DNA of 64,000 bases from Paenibacillus cymbidii (GCF_004764705.1 NZ_SHLX01000018.1:1-64000); one strand, 5' to 3'; counted from the first letter of the stretch, positions 40,837 to 50,982 are shown. Translations and numbers: made by a program. The notes: generated by a model not told the origin, from the sequence alone.

Positions 40837-43755
40837 TTATTTACTAATCTTAAAGTAGTCCATGTTCAGCCAATAGTTTGTGGCTGCCGCATTTTTGGTT
40901 CCCTTGTTGCGCAGCTCGATCGTATGTGGGCCGCTGGAGGCCCATGTTTTCTCAAATACCTTCACTTGATTCAGCGCCGTGGCATTGTAGCCGTCAATCG
41001 TCGTCTCATACGCCCCGTCGACGTACACATCAAACTGACCCGCGCCCGCTCCTTTTTGCACATAAGCCTGAACCGATTTGCCGTTGAAGGCGTAGCGCAC
41101 ATAATTGCCCGCGGTGCTGCTGTAGGAGATCGTCTTGCCGTACGACTCGTTCCGGGTGACATGCGACCAGGCGCCGCTGCCGCCGCCGGCATGCCCGTAA
41201 GTCAAGGTGGTCAGTTGGGCATCGTCCGTAAACTGCCGCAGCTCCACATTGGAGAACTGCCCCTGTCCGACCTGATTGATGGCGGATACGCTCATCCCCA
41301 TGTACACGGTAGAGGTCACGTTGACCGTCTGGTTCGCCCCGGCCTGCGTCCACGCCACTCCGTCGCTTGAGACATAGCCGGCAAACGTATTGCCCGTGCG
41401 GGTCAGCTTCAGCCAATAAGGAGCGACTATACCGGTAAGGACATTTGTAGGTTTCGGCAAAACATCCCCGTCTTCCGTCCGAGTATTGAAGGTGGCGTCC
41501 GACAAGAAGCTGTTCGTGAACACAATAGCGTTTTTGGACTGCGGATACAAGCTTTCCCGCATGAGCAACGCTGCCCTGCCGCCAATGCCGGTGCCCCCGA
41601 GCGATTCCACCTTGGCTACGATTTCTCCGTCGCCTGTAAGTGTCTTGGCCACATAAGCATGGGCATCGAACCCTTGATACCGGACCCCCAGCTCCACGCG
41701 AGAGGAGTCGATCGCATACGTGCCGCCGCTCTCGGCATACACGTTCGGATAGATCGTATCCCATTGCTCTACATTGGCGGTCAGCCAGCCGTCGCCGATG
41801 GTTCCGACTACATCCGCAGTCGGTAGAGGAGGAGCTCCCGTCGCTGCCGGGGAGGTGAAGCCGTTCAACTTGATGCTGTCAAAGGTGAGGGCGAAGCCGC
41901 TGCTGCTTGCATGCTTGCCCGTCACCTGAAGCTTGACGATGTAGTCGCCTGGTGCGCTAAAGTTGTAGCTGCCTACCGAATCGACCCGCGTCTGCCAGGC
42001 GGTACCGTACAGATCGATTTCGCTGCCCACATTCGTTCCGTTGACCGACAGCTGATATTTGCCCCGATCCGCTCCCGTGATCCCCGTGACCTGGAGCGCA
42101 TACGTGCCCGCAGTCGGCACGTGGATGGTGTAGCTCACATGATCGCCGGCGCTGTTCGAGTTGGAGCGGATGTACATGCCGTTTGACGCTCGCGTGTCAA
42201 AGACGGTCGTGTTGTTCTCGCTCGTATCTGCAGTGACATCCTCCGCCTCGAAGGTTGCGAGACCGTCCAGCTTGAATTTGTCGTAGGACAGGATGTAGCC
42301 CGTGCTGCTCGCGCTTTTGCCCGTTACCTTAAATGTAAACGTATAGGTTCCCTTGGTGCCGAAGGTGTAATTGCCGAGGTTGGTCTCCACGGCCGCAGAC
42401 GTCGCACTGTAGAGATCCGCCGTCCCGACGTTCGTCCCGTTGATGGACAGTTGGTACTGGCCACGGTTCGAACCGGTCAGTCCCGTCACTTTCACGGGAT
42501 AGGTTCCCGGCGTGTTGACATAGACTTTGTAGGACACGTAGTCGTCGACCTCATCCAGATCGGCTCGCTTGAGCTGGCCGCCGCTCGCCGCTCCCGTATC
42601 GACGACTGCGACCGTATCCGAGCTTCCCTTCAGCTCCAGGTGCTCCGCTTCGATCACGCCCGCATGATCCGGCTCATGGGCGAGACGCTGCTGCAAGGCG
42701 TAGTAGGCTTCCTTCGGATACAGGCCGTAATCAAACAGGAGCGGTTTGGAATTCGCGCCCAGCCAGCTTCTGCCATCGGTCACGCCCCAAATGAGCAGCC
42801 CTTTCGATTGGGGGTGATCCAAAAACAGATCCAGCAAGTTCTTGTAGGCGGCCGCCTGATCCGCTTCATTCTTGACAGCCGTTGCCGAGTCGATCGGGAT
42901 GTCCAGCTCCGTCCCCTTCATCTCGAGCCCGAGCGCGCCGAATCGATCCATGTTTTCGCCAATGCTTTGCACGCTGGCTCCCTTGACGTGCAGTTGGAAC
43001 CCGATCCCGTCGAGCGGTACGCCCCGGGACAGGAAGTCTGCGGCCATATTGTACATTTTGTCCGACTTCGGGCCCATCTTCTCCGTGTTGAAGTCGTTGT
43101 AATACAGCTTGAGATCGGTCTCGCCATTTGCGGCCCGCGCAGCGGACGCCTCGCGGAAGGCGGTCTCCACATAGACATCCCCCAGCTTTTGCCACCAGAA
43201 ATTATCCCTGTACATCGCGGTCCCGGAATCCGAGATCGCTTCATTCACGACGTTGTATGCGCTGTAATCGCCGTTATAGTGCGTCATGAACGCATTGATG
43301 AAATCCTTCATTCTCGTGTTGACGTCCGTCGGGGAATACGTGTTCAGCCAGCCGGGGACCGCAGAGGTCCAGACAAGATGATACTGATGCATCTTCTTCC
43401 CGATGGACTGCGCATAATCGCGGTATTGGTCGGGCTTCGTCCAGTTGTAAGTGCCGTCTTCGTTCGCTATGCTGTCCATCGTGTTCTGCAGCGCGACCAT
43501 CGTCGTGTCCAACTCGACGATGTCCCTGATATAATCAGACGGCTCCGGGTCATCGTTGATCACGAACTGTGTGGGCATAAAGCCAAAGTCAAAATCCGGA
43601 TAATTGGCCTCCACCAACGCCTCCAGCCTGGTGCCGTTCGGGGCGGGCGGCGCTGCCGCATGGACCCCGCTAGACACCCACAGGGCAGCCCCTGTCAATC
43701 CCAGACACGCGGCAAACGCCAGTTTGCCGGACTTCCGTTTCTTTCTTGTCATCAT
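40837..43755 (-). CDS. Secreted multidomain GH10 xylanase-like protein
   Basis: A 972-aa exported protein with signal peptide ending near residue 35. The GH10 module (about 40-365) has acid/base E172 ('YNVVNEAIS'), the nucleophile glutamate in 'KGTELDIPI', and 'LLIWGVTDGRSWL'. Two CBM6/35-like modules follow ('GVIEAEHLEL', 'LATFEAEDVT'), each about 125 residues. A concanavalin-like or DUF1349 module comes next ('VVGTIGDGWLTANVEQWD'), then a C-terminal CBM-like module ('YGHAGGGSGAWSHVTRN') ending 'NYWLNMDYFKISK'. The usual WHSQ block is WTSA here. The start is the ATG at 43755, six bases after GGGAG. It probably cuts xylan outside the cell. Confidence 0.88.
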   Translation of the reverse strand: MMTRKKRKSGKLAFAACLGLTGAALWVSSGVHAAAPPAPNGTRLEALVEANYPDFDFGFMPTQFVINDDPEPSDYIRDIVELDTTMVALQNTMDSIANEDGTYNWTKPDQYRDYAQSIGKKMHQYHLVWTSAVPGWLNTYSPTDVNTRMKDFINAFMTHYNGDYSAYNVVNEAISDSGTAMYRDNFWWQKLGDVYVETAFREASAARAANGETDLKLYYNDFNTEKMGPKSDKMYNMAADFLSRGVPLDGIGFQLHVKGASVQSIGENMDRFGALGLEMKGTELDIPIDSATAVKNEADQAAAYKNLLDLFLDHPQSKGLLIWGVTDGRSWLGANSKPLLFDYGLYPKEAYYALQQRLAHEPDHAGVIEAEHLELKGSSDTVAVVDTGAASGGQLKRADLDEVDDYVSYKVYVNTPGTYPVKVTGLTGSNRGQYQLSINGTNVGTADLYSATSAAVETNLGNYTFGTKGTYTFTFKVTGKSASSTGYILSYDKFKLDGLATFEAEDVTADTSENNTTVFDTRASNGMYIRSNSNSAGDHVSYTIHVPTAGTYALQVTGITGADRGKYQLSVNGTNVGSEIDLYGTAWQTRVDSVGSYNFSAPGDYIVKLQVTGKHASSSGFALTFDSIKLNGFTSPAATGAPPLPTADVVGTIGDGWLTANVEQWDTIYPNVYAESGGTYAIDSSRVELGVRYQGFDAHAYVAKTLTGDGEIVAKVESLGGTGIGGRAALLMRESLYPQSKNAIVFTNSFLSDATFNTRTEDGDVLPKPTNVLTGIVAPYWLKLTRTGNTFAGYVSSDGVAWTQAGANQTVNVTSTVYMGMSVSAINQVGQGQFSNVELRQFTDDAQLTTLTYGHAGGGSGAWSHVTRNESYGKTISYSSTAGNYVRYAFNGKSVQAYVQKGAGAGQFDVYVDGAYETTIDGYNATALNQVKVFEKTWASSGPHTIELRNKGTKNAAATNYWLNMDYFKISK

Positions 43756-43900
43756 CCTCATCTCCCGTCTCTACTTGAAAGATGTTGCTTCCGCTTACCA
43801 ATAAGCGTTCGTGGGACCGCACCGATGAAGATCAATGCGGGCGTCCCGATCATACGCCTGATCTGAGGCGAGACAGGCCTGCGCGGGAGCGCAGAGAGGG

Positions 43901-43935
43901 GACGGAGTGACCACTCGGGTAAATGTCACTCCGTC
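43901..43935 (-). terminator. Hairpin between solute-binding gene and GH10 gene
   Basis: GACGGAGTGAC (43901-43911) pairs exactly with GTCACTCCGTC (43925-43935), 13-base loop. The minus-strand flank CCCCTCTCTG is only weakly U-rich, so partial termination or message processing is likely. Confidence 0.6.
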
Positions 43936-43986
43936 TTGCATAAACTCTGCCAAGTGCGGGGTATTGAATAAGCGTCTAGTGTCAGG

Positions 43987-45615
43987 TTATTTGCTCTTGT
44001 CGTAATACTTTTGATACAGCTTCATCATTTCGTCGAGCCCCATCTTGTTCAACTGGCTGACATAGTCGTTCCACTCGGCATCGATTGTTCCTTTGGCAAT
44101 CCATTCCGCTTGTTTTTTGTTGATCAGCCCGTAAATATCGGTTTTCAGCGTATTAATTCGCGTCAAATCCTCGATGCTGAAAAACGCAATCGGATAAATC
44201 TCTTTTTCCAGGAACGGTTTGTAGATGAGATAGCTGTTTTGACGTATTTGCTGCGCCGTTTGCATTTTCAATTTATTGAACGTTTCGCTCAGGACAGCCA
44301 CCGGCGAAACAGAACCCGGCGCTTCGCTGTGCCGGAATTCGCCGTACGCCATTCCTTGGGGCGTTTCCATGTATTCGAAGGAACCGTCACCGTTTTCCTT
44401 CAGATTGATGCCGATCGGACCCATTCTCCATTCCAGGCCGATTTTATCCGTATACATCGCATCGATCCAGCGCATTGTAATCTCCGGATTTTTGTTGGCT
44501 TTCGTAATGGCGAACCCGGACCTGGAGAAACCGGGATACTGACGGCTCCACACTTGTTCGCCCGAAGGACCTTTGAGCGGCGGCACGGCCGCATAAGTGC
44601 CAAAATCTTTCTCCGCAATCATGTTGTTTTCGCTGACGCCGGAGAATACGCCGAGAATGCCTTCTCTTCCTTTCGAGAAAAACACTTTGTCGTCCTGGGT
44701 AAGCGATTCCTTGTCAATCAATCCTTCTTTGTGCAATTGCGCATACCACTTGACCGCTTCTTTATACTCCGGCTGCACGGCGGTAAAGACAAGCTTGCCA
44801 TTTTTTACGACCAGATGATTCGTATTGTCCGTAAGTCCGAATGCGCCGAACATCGAATAAATGCCGTATGGCGCCATGCCGTAAATGAAGCTGTACGGGA
44901 TTTCATCCTGTTTGCCATTGCCGTTCGGATCCTTGTCCTTAAAGGCCCTCAGCACCTGCACAAGCTCATCCGGCGTGGTCGGCATTTTCAGATTCAGCTT
45001 GGCAAGCCATTTGGTATTGATCATCAGTCCATCGTAAAACTTGAGAAACTCCTGTTCCTCCACGAGTGGCAGCGTATAAATGTGCCCATCCGACGCCGTT
45101 ACCCCTTTTTTGTACTCGGGTCTGGCCTCCAGCACCTTCTTGACGTTCGGCGCATACTTGTCGATCAGTTGCTCAAGCGGTACGAGCATGCCTTGCGAGC
45201 CATAAGTGGCAATATCCACGTCCTCCAGCCCGCCGGCGAAGAAGTCGGGTAAATCGCCGCTGGCCAGGATCAAGTTTTTCTTCTCCTTAAAGGATGCCGC
45301 CGGAATTTGCTCCCACGCGATTTTGACATTCGTACGAGCCTCCGCGTCCTGAACCACCTTCAATTGCTCGATCGATTTGGCTTGTGTCGACGCTTTGGAC
45401 ATCACGCCTTTCAGCGTCACTTTGTCCTTGACGATCGGCAACCCAGTCGTGTACATATTGCCGACCATTTGCCTGTCTTTCGCGGTCGCCGGCGGTACGC
45501 CGGAAGCCTGCGGCCCATTGGTGGCCGCTGTGTCCGACGTGCCCCCGCCGCTGCAGCCGATCGCGCCAACGGCCATGGCGGCAACAAGAATGGCAGTTAC
45601 CCCTGATCTCCTCAT
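43987..45615 (-). CDS. Sugar ABC transporter solute-binding lipoprotein (LplA/YtcQ type)
   Basis: A 542-aa lipoprotein with lipobox AIGC (cysteine at residue 21). The extracellular-binding-protein type 1 fold is seen in 'KKNLILASGDLPDFFAGGLE' (about 110-130) and 'FLKFYDGLMINTKWLAKLNL'. The calcium-loop-like 'DKDPNGNGKQDEIPYSF' (about 215-231) is typical of the LplA/YtcQ group. The start at 45615 is preferred; an upstream extension to 46116 lies within the permease gene and is rejected. It delivers oligosaccharides to the two permeases encoded just upstream in the same operon; no ATPase is nearby, so a shared MsmX-type ATPase is expected. Confidence 0.9.
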   Translation of the reverse strand: MRRSGVTAILVAAMAVGAIGCSGGGTSDTAATNGPQASGVPPATAKDRQMVGNMYTTGLPIVKDKVTLKGVMSKASTQAKSIEQLKVVQDAEARTNVKIAWEQIPAASFKEKKNLILASGDLPDFFAGGLEDVDIATYGSQGMLVPLEQLIDKYAPNVKKVLEARPEYKKGVTASDGHIYTLPLVEEQEFLKFYDGLMINTKWLAKLNLKMPTTPDELVQVLRAFKDKDPNGNGKQDEIPYSFIYGMAPYGIYSMFGAFGLTDNTNHLVVKNGKLVFTAVQPEYKEAVKWYAQLHKEGLIDKESLTQDDKVFFSKGREGILGVFSGVSENNMIAEKDFGTYAAVPPLKGPSGEQVWSRQYPGFSRSGFAITKANKNPEITMRWIDAMYTDKIGLEWRMGPIGINLKENGDGSFEYMETPQGMAYGEFRHSEAPGSVSPVAVLSETFNKLKMQTAQQIRQNSYLIYKPFLEKEIYPIAFFSIEDLTRINTLKTDIYGLINKKQAEWIAKGTIDAEWNDYVSQLNKMGLDEMMKLYQKYYDKSK

Positions 45616-45650
45616 GCTCAAACCCCTTTTCCTTATATTGTACCAGTCGG

Positions 45651-46532
45651 CTACCCTTTCAAGGAACCGATCATGACACCTTTCATAAAATACTTCTGCA
45701 GGAACGGATACAAGATCAGCACCGGCAAACTCGATACGATGATCACGCCAAATTTCATCATATCGGCGATTCGCGTTTTTGCCGCCACATCGGCGATATC
45801 CCCGACAAGATCGGACTGCGATTCGTTCGCGATCAGAATATCGCGGAGGATGATTTGCAGTGGATACAGCTTCTCGTTGCGCAGGTAAATCAACGCCGGA
45901 AAATAGGAATTCCAATGCGACACGGCGCAAAACAAAACGATAACGGCCACAATCGGCATGGAGAGCGGCAGCACGATGCGCCCGAAGAAGCGCGTATTGG
46001 AGCAGCCGTCCATCTCGGCCGCTTCCAGCAGCTCGTGTGGAATCGTCGTCTGGAAAAAGGTTCGCGAAATGATGATATGGAAGGCGGACACCGCACCCGG
46101 CAGCCACAACGCCCACGCCGTATTGACCATGCCGAGGCTTTTTACCAACAAATAAGTCGGAATCAGCCCACCCGAAAAAAACATCGTAAACGCGATGATC
46201 ATCATGATGATCCTGCGGCCGTCGAGGTCCTGACGGGACAGCGCGTATCCGGCCGTCAACGTCAAGGAAACGTTAATCACCGTGCCCACAATCGTATAGA
46301 GAATCGTGTTGGCATACCCTTGCCACAAGCTGGAATACGAAAACAGGCGGGTATATCCTTCCCACGTAATATCACGCGGATAGAACCATGTATGGCCGGC
46401 ATTGACCTGATCGGGATTGCTGAAGGACGCGATCACGATAAAGTAAAGCGGATACAATACCAGTAAAATCAAGCAGATCATCAGCGCCGCGTTCATGACG
46501 TCGAACAATCGGTCGGATCGGTTTGCTTTCAT
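45651..46532 (-). CDS. Sugar ABC permease (LplC/YtcP type)
   Basis: A 293-aa inner-membrane permease with six helices. The cytoplasmic EAA loop that docks the ATPase is 'ELLEAAEMDGCSNTRFFGRI' (about 182-201). The N-terminus 'DVMNAALMICLILLVLYPLY' is typical of the LplC/YtcP group. It lies 15 bp after the partner permease and 35 bp before the binding protein. Confidence 0.92.
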   Translation of the reverse strand: MKANRSDRLFDVMNAALMICLILLVLYPLYFIVIASFSNPDQVNAGHTWFYPRDITWEGYTRLFSYSSLWQGYANTILYTIVGTVINVSLTLTAGYALSRQDLDGRRIIMMIIAFTMFFSGGLIPTYLLVKSLGMVNTAWALWLPGAVSAFHIIISRTFFQTTIPHELLEAAEMDGCSNTRFFGRIVLPLSMPIVAVIVLFCAVSHWNSYFPALIYLRNEKLYPLQIILRDILIANESQSDLVGDIADVAAKTRIADMMKFGVIIVSSLPVLILYPFLQKYFMKGVMIGSLKG

Positions 46533-46547
46533 TTGTGCTTTCCCCCA

Positions 46548-47456
46548 TTACCACAGACTGGATTGATTCAACCGTTTGGCGGCTTTATTGACCGTGAGCA
46601 GCAGCACAAAATTGATCATCGAATTAAACAATCCGATAGCCGCCGAATAGCTGTATTGCGCGCCAAGCAAACCGGATTTGTAGACGTAGGTTTGGATCAC
46701 TTCCGAAGCGTCCAGGTTCAATTGATTTTGCATCAAATATACTTTTTCGAAGCCGACATTCATGAACTGACCAATATTGAGAATGAACAAAATGACGACG
46801 GTCGGCATAATCGAAGGCAGATCGATATGCCTGATCCGCTGCATCTTGGTCGCCCCGTCCATAACCGCCGCTTCGTGCAGCTCCGGACTAACCCCCGCCA
46901 GGGCGGCCAAATAAATGATCGTAGCCCAGCCTGCATTTTGCCAGATGCCGGAAAATACATAAATCGTTTTAAACCATTCCGGGCTGGCCAAGAAGAAATA
47001 AGGTTCCCCGCCGAAAAACACGATAAGCTGATTGATTAGTCCGTGGCGCGGAGAAAGAAACAAGTACAACATACCGGCAATGACGACCACGGAAATGAAA
47101 TGCGGCATATACGTAACCGTCTGGATCAGTTTGCGAAAATGCTTGTTTGCGACCTGATTGATAAGCAGCGCCAGCACGATCGGAATAGGGAACGCCACGA
47201 GCAGCTCGTAGGCATTGATGAGGAGTGTGTTTTTGATTACGATGCCGAATTGGTAGGATCGAAAAAATCGTTCGAAATGGTCGAATCCGGTCCAAGGGCT
47301 TCCCGAAATGCCTTTGAAAGCGAGATAGTTCTTGAATGCGATTTGCACCCCGTACATCGGTACATAGTGAAACAGAATGAAGTAAGATAAGGTCGGGAAG
47401 ATAAACAAGTACAATTCATAATTCTTTTTGATTCTTTTGCCGATGCCGCTTCTCAT
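46548..47456 (-). CDS. Sugar ABC permease (LplB/YteP type)
   Basis: A 302-aa permease starting 'MRSGIGKRIKKNYELYLFIF', characteristic of the LplB/YteP group, with about six helices. The EAA loop is 'PELHEAAVMDGATKMQRIRH' (about 195-214). First gene of the importer operon; a cre-like site lies about 50 bp upstream of its start. Confidence 0.92.
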   Translation of the reverse strand: MRSGIGKRIKKNYELYLFIFPTLSYFILFHYVPMYGVQIAFKNYLAFKGISGSPWTGFDHFERFFRSYQFGIVIKNTLLINAYELLVAFPIPIVLALLINQVANKHFRKLIQTVTYMPHFISVVVIAGMLYLFLSPRHGLINQLIVFFGGEPYFFLASPEWFKTIYVFSGIWQNAGWATIIYLAALAGVSPELHEAAVMDGATKMQRIRHIDLPSIMPTVVILFILNIGQFMNVGFEKVYLMQNQLNLDASEVIQTYVYKSGLLGAQYSYSAAIGLFNSMINFVLLLTVNKAAKRLNQSSLW

Positions 47457-47503
47457 GCTGGCCGCTTCCCTTCTTTCCTGCTCCGAAAAGCTTGGTTCAT
47501 TTT

Positions 47504-47517
47504 TGTAAGCGCATTCC
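47504..47517 (-). promoter_or_regulatory. Candidate catabolite-responsive (cre) site
   Basis: TGTAAGCGCATTCC resembles the CcpA cre consensus (TGTAAGCGTTWNCA) in its first eight bases and at T11 and C13. It lies between a possible TATAGT -10 (minus strand, near 47536) and the permease start, a roadblock position. Confidence 0.35.
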
Positions 47518-47721
47518 TGACTGCCCTGGCTTCACTATACAGAACGGCAGTGCCCTGCGATATCGGTGAATCGTGCCATCCGTATGCGAAACGGGCGAAT
47601 CGGCGCCATCATCCTTCCGGCACATGCATAGTTCGACTCGCATATATACGCTGCCTGAAAGCGCGATCATAATGAAGGCGTGGTTTGCAAGAAGATCGCC
47701 ATGGAGGGAGCATAACAGGGA

Positions 47722-48642
47722 ATGGAAGCACAAACGATTCGACCCGAATTTACGTACACCGTCGCGATCGGTTACGAGGAAGGGGTAACCCGCAGAGATC
47801 CGAGCCCCGTACTTCTGCACGACAATCTGTACTATGCCTGGTATTCGCGAACGGAGAAGGGATGTTCCGGTTATCACGCCTCCGTCTGGTACGCCACATC
47901 GCCGGACGGGCACGAATGGACGGAACGAGGAGAGGCGATTCCCAAAGGAGGAGCGGGGGCTTGGGATGAGAACGGCGTATTTACGCCAACGACGCTTGTT
48001 GCGGATGGCAAGTGGTACTTGTTTTATACGGCGGTGCCGAAGCCGTTTACGAATGACAACGGCGGTTCGAACGCAACTCCTACCGGAATCGGCGTCGCCG
48101 TTGCCGATCATCCGCAAGGCCCTTGGCACAAGTTCGCCGGCAATCCGTTGATTACACCGAGTTGCAATCCCGACGACTTCGACAGCCATCGGGTGGACGA
48201 CGCTTGTCTCATCGTGCGGGAAGGGAAGTACTGGCTGTATTACAAAGGCCGGAAAAAAGGCTTCGGCCCCGCGGATACGAAAACCGGACTGGCCATCGCC
48301 GATGGACCGACCGGTCCGTATGTAAAACACACGCTGAATCCGATCATTGCGAGCGGTCATGAAGTGTGCGTGTTTCCTTACGGCGACGGGGTCGCAGCGA
48401 TCGTTTCCCCGGTCGGGCCGCAAGGCAATACACTGCAAATCAGCACGGATGGACTTTCGTTTGACGTCATCGCAACGATCGCTCCTCCTTCCGCTCCCGG
48501 GCCTTTCCGCGAGGATCATTATCGGGAAGGGAGCGGCCCCGGCATCGCATGGGGCTTGTGTCAGCATACTCGAACCGATTGGCCGTATCTTCTCCGCTTC
48601 GAATGTGACATTCGCCAGGAGGATGAATCACCACAACAATAA
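47722..48642 (+). CDS. Intracellular five-bladed propeller glycoside hydrolase (GH43/GH117-like)
   Basis: A 306-aa protein with no signal peptide. Repeated blade motifs appear as 'RRDPSPVLLHDNLYYAWYSR' (about 24-43), 'VFTPTTLVADGKWYLFYTA', 'RVDDACLIVREGKYWLYYKG' and 'GIGVAVADHPQGPWHK'. The aspartates and the later glutamate ('SGHEVCVFPYGDG') are placed as in GH43/GH117-type clan enzymes. It is divergent from the importer operon, so it probably trims imported oligosaccharides in the cytoplasm. The GH family is uncertain. Confidence 0.75.
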   Translation: MEAQTIRPEFTYTVAIGYEEGVTRRDPSPVLLHDNLYYAWYSRTEKGCSGYHASVWYATSPDGHEWTERGEAIPKGGAGAWDENGVFTPTTLVADGKWYLFYTAVPKPFTNDNGGSNATPTGIGVAVADHPQGPWHKFAGNPLITPSCNPDDFDSHRVDDACLIVREGKYWLYYKGRKKGFGPADTKTGLAIADGPTGPYVKHTLNPIIASGHEVCVFPYGDGVAAIVSPVGPQGNTLQISTDGLSFDVIATIAPPSAPGPFREDHYREGSGPGIAWGLCQHTRTDWPYLLRFECDIRQEDESPQQ

Positions 48643-48643
48643 T

Positions 48644-48682
48644 AAAGGGTTGAGCAGAGTGCGAACTCTGCCCAACCCTTTT
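48644..48682. terminator. Bidirectional terminator
   Basis: AAAGGGTTGAGCAGAGT pairs with AACTCTGCCCAACCCTTT around a three-base loop, between the convergent hydrolase and AraC regulator genes. Confidence 0.85.
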
Positions 48683-48723
48683 CACTTCTTGCGCATTCAC
48701 GGGCCAGTGCCCGCCGGTCACGA

Positions 48724-50982
48724 TCACCTTTCCATTCGGTGCAGCTTGCGGTATTCGCCCGGCGTCAGTCGGGTCTCCTGTTTGAATTTGCGGATAAAAC
48801 TGGAGGTGTCGTAGTATCCGATCGTCTGAATAATCGTTTTGAGCGGCGTCTCTTCTTCCTTGAGCAGCCGTTTTGCTTCCTCCATACGCACCTCGTTCAA
48901 CACCTCGGTCATCGTACGACCGGTATATTCTTTGAAGTAACGTTTCATGTAAGAAGCGGACAGGCCGAAACGGTCGGCCATCGTTTGTGCGGAAAAATTC
49001 CAATCGCCGTAGTTCGACTCCACGAAAGCAAGCAATTCGTTTCGAATCCGCACATGCTCCTCTTCGCTCTGGGACTCTTCCCGGGATAGAGCAAAGCAGA
49101 CGCCGACAACCATATCCGCAAGCTCCTGAATCGTGTTGTACTTCATCAAGCCGAGCACATCCGGAACCTCATGATCGGCTGATTTGGGTTTGGCCCCATA
49201 TGCCAGCCGAATCACGATGCCAACCATTTCATAACAAATGCAGCGCGCCGTATGCAGCGAAATTCGTTTCCCTTCGATCTGATGCAGAACATCGTTCAAT
49301 ACCTGCTTGATTCTCTCTTGCTCTCCCTGTCGAACCACCAGCTCAAACGTTTCCAATTCCCGTTTCGGATACCATTCCGACAGGTCCTGTTCCGAAGAAA
49401 CGTCACGGTAATAAATAATTTGGTGGGTCCCCTTGATCAACCTGTAGTCGATAGCCGTAGAAGCCTCCAAATATGATTTGCCGACTGCATCCGGTTCGCG
49501 GCAGACTCCGCCGACTCCGACTGTAATCTCCCGCTCATACTGATCATAAAGCATCCGCTGCATCTGTTCGAGTCGGTCAACCGCAACGTCATCTTCTCCG
49601 TCCATGAACAAAAGATAAACCCGCCTATTTTCCATCGGGGCTTGCACACGATACCCGCGGAAAACCTGATGCATATGATCGTCCAGTTCTTCCAGCAGCC
49701 TTCGCTGCTCCTCGGGATCCGGCAAAACGCCGTCCGGCGTCAGAATCGCAACGACGCAGAAGGAGCAGCGCTCCGCGGCTATTCCGACTCCAACCACTTC
49801 CGCTTGCCTGACAAATTCCTCTCGACTGGAGAATCCGCCCTTCAATACTTGGAACAGAAAATATTGCCTGACGGCAGGCCTGCTTTGATTGACCTCCATC
49901 GCTAGCATATCGTTCGATTCAGCGAGCATCGCAATGCCCTGCCGCATCTCGCTGAAATTGCGGATTCCTTTGCCCGCGTATCCTTCCACGGCGTGAATGA
50001 TCTTGCGCAGCGGGTTGTAATTCACATGCATGATCATATAGATGACGACAATTCCGCAGACGATCACAAAAGTCAATCCGGCCAACGCTCTGTTCTTGGC
50101 ACCGGTTACAGCCGACATTACCTGCTGGAGAGGAACGACCGTGCAATAGGTCCAGCCGGTATAATCGGATGTAACGATAGATATCAGGTACTCGCTTCCC
50201 TCGTGCTTCACTTGGATGGTGCGAAACCCGGAGTCGCCGGGCTGCACGTATACGCCAGGATCGATCGATCCGGCAACCGCCGCTTTGCCGGTGGTTGTAA
50301 TCAATTGACCGCGTTCGTCGTAAATGGACGTAAACCCTTTGCTTCCTTGCTCCAGCGTGCCCAGCATGGTTTGAATCGATTGTTCGTCGATGATAAAAAC
50401 GGCCGTTCCATACGGCTTCACACTGTTCACGGGAATCGGGATCATATAGGTAAGCAAACGAGAGGCCGAAGGGTCTTTCCCCGCAAGTTCCTCGGCCGGT
50501 CTGAGCAATGGCTCCGACAGCCTGTTCAAATCCTGCCTCATTTGTTCCAGCGGCCAATTCTTGTAAGGGTAAATATCCTTATGAAAGCGATCCAGCTCGT
50601 ACGTGCTGAATGCGGAATAAAGCATATCCCTGCCCCTGACATACAGCAGCACTTCGCGGATAAAATCTTGCACGACAGAATAATTCAGCATGTTTTTGGC
50701 GAGCATGGCTTGATACGGATTATTGCCTAGCGCATAGGGGGTCAGCTCCGGGTTGTTCGAAATTTGAATCGCAATCTCCTTCATCTGCCGCATCGTCTTG
50801 TCCAGATTGTCCTTGCTATGGACAAGCATATTCTGATTGCTCCGCTCCACCTCCTGCTGCAAAGCGGACACAAAGTGGTTGTAGACGAAAAAACCTAAAA
50901 TGAAAAGCGGGATCATAAAAATGATGATATAGGAAACGAGAAAATTGAGGAAAATCGTTTGTTTCGACCGTTTCAATAGCAC
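48724..50982 (-). CDS. Membrane-bound AraC-family regulator of the oligosaccharide locus
   Basis: A 752-aa protein. Helix 1 (about 12-34) and helix 2 (about 298-318) enclose an extracellular Cache-like sensor ('YMIPIPVNSVKPYGTAVFII', 'YTGWTYCTVVPLQQVM'). A cytoplasmic linker region follows (about 330-640), and a C-terminal pair of AraC helix-turn-helix motifs lies at about 655-748 ('FSAQTMADRFGLSASYMKRY', 'IIQTIGYYDTSSFIRKFKQE'). One-component regulators of this type sit beside LplABC-like importers in Paenibacillus and activate them when sugar binds outside. It lies just beyond the GH43-like gene, close to the importer. Confidence 0.88.
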   Translation of the reverse strand: MLLKRSKQTIFLNFLVSYIIIFMIPLFILGFFVYNHFVSALQQEVERSNQNMLVHSKDNLDKTMRQMKEIAIQISNNPELTPYALGNNPYQAMLAKNMLNYSVVQDFIREVLLYVRGRDMLYSAFSTYELDRFHKDIYPYKNWPLEQMRQDLNRLSEPLLRPAEELAGKDPSASRLLTYMIPIPVNSVKPYGTAVFIIDEQSIQTMLGTLEQGSKGFTSIYDERGQLITTTGKAAVAGSIDPGVYVQPGDSGFRTIQVKHEGSEYLISIVTSDYTGWTYCTVVPLQQVMSAVTGAKNRALAGLTFVIVCGIVVIYMIMHVNYNPLRKIIHAVEGYAGKGIRNFSEMRQGIAMLAESNDMLAMEVNQSRPAVRQYFLFQVLKGGFSSREEFVRQAEVVGVGIAAERCSFCVVAILTPDGVLPDPEEQRRLLEELDDHMHQVFRGYRVQAPMENRRVYLLFMDGEDDVAVDRLEQMQRMLYDQYEREITVGVGGVCREPDAVGKSYLEASTAIDYRLIKGTHQIIYYRDVSSEQDLSEWYPKRELETFELVVRQGEQERIKQVLNDVLHQIEGKRISLHTARCICYEMVGIVIRLAYGAKPKSADHEVPDVLGLMKYNTIQELADMVVGVCFALSREESQSEEEHVRIRNELLAFVESNYGDWNFSAQTMADRFGLSASYMKRYFKEYTGRTMTEVLNEVRMEEAKRLLKEEETPLKTIIQTIGYYDTSSFIRKFKQETRLTPGEYRKLHRMER

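Noticed and set aside
45616-46116. Long N-terminal extension of the solute-binding protein
   Set aside because: It would lie inside the permease gene on the same strand; the signal peptide and lipobox place the true start at 45615.
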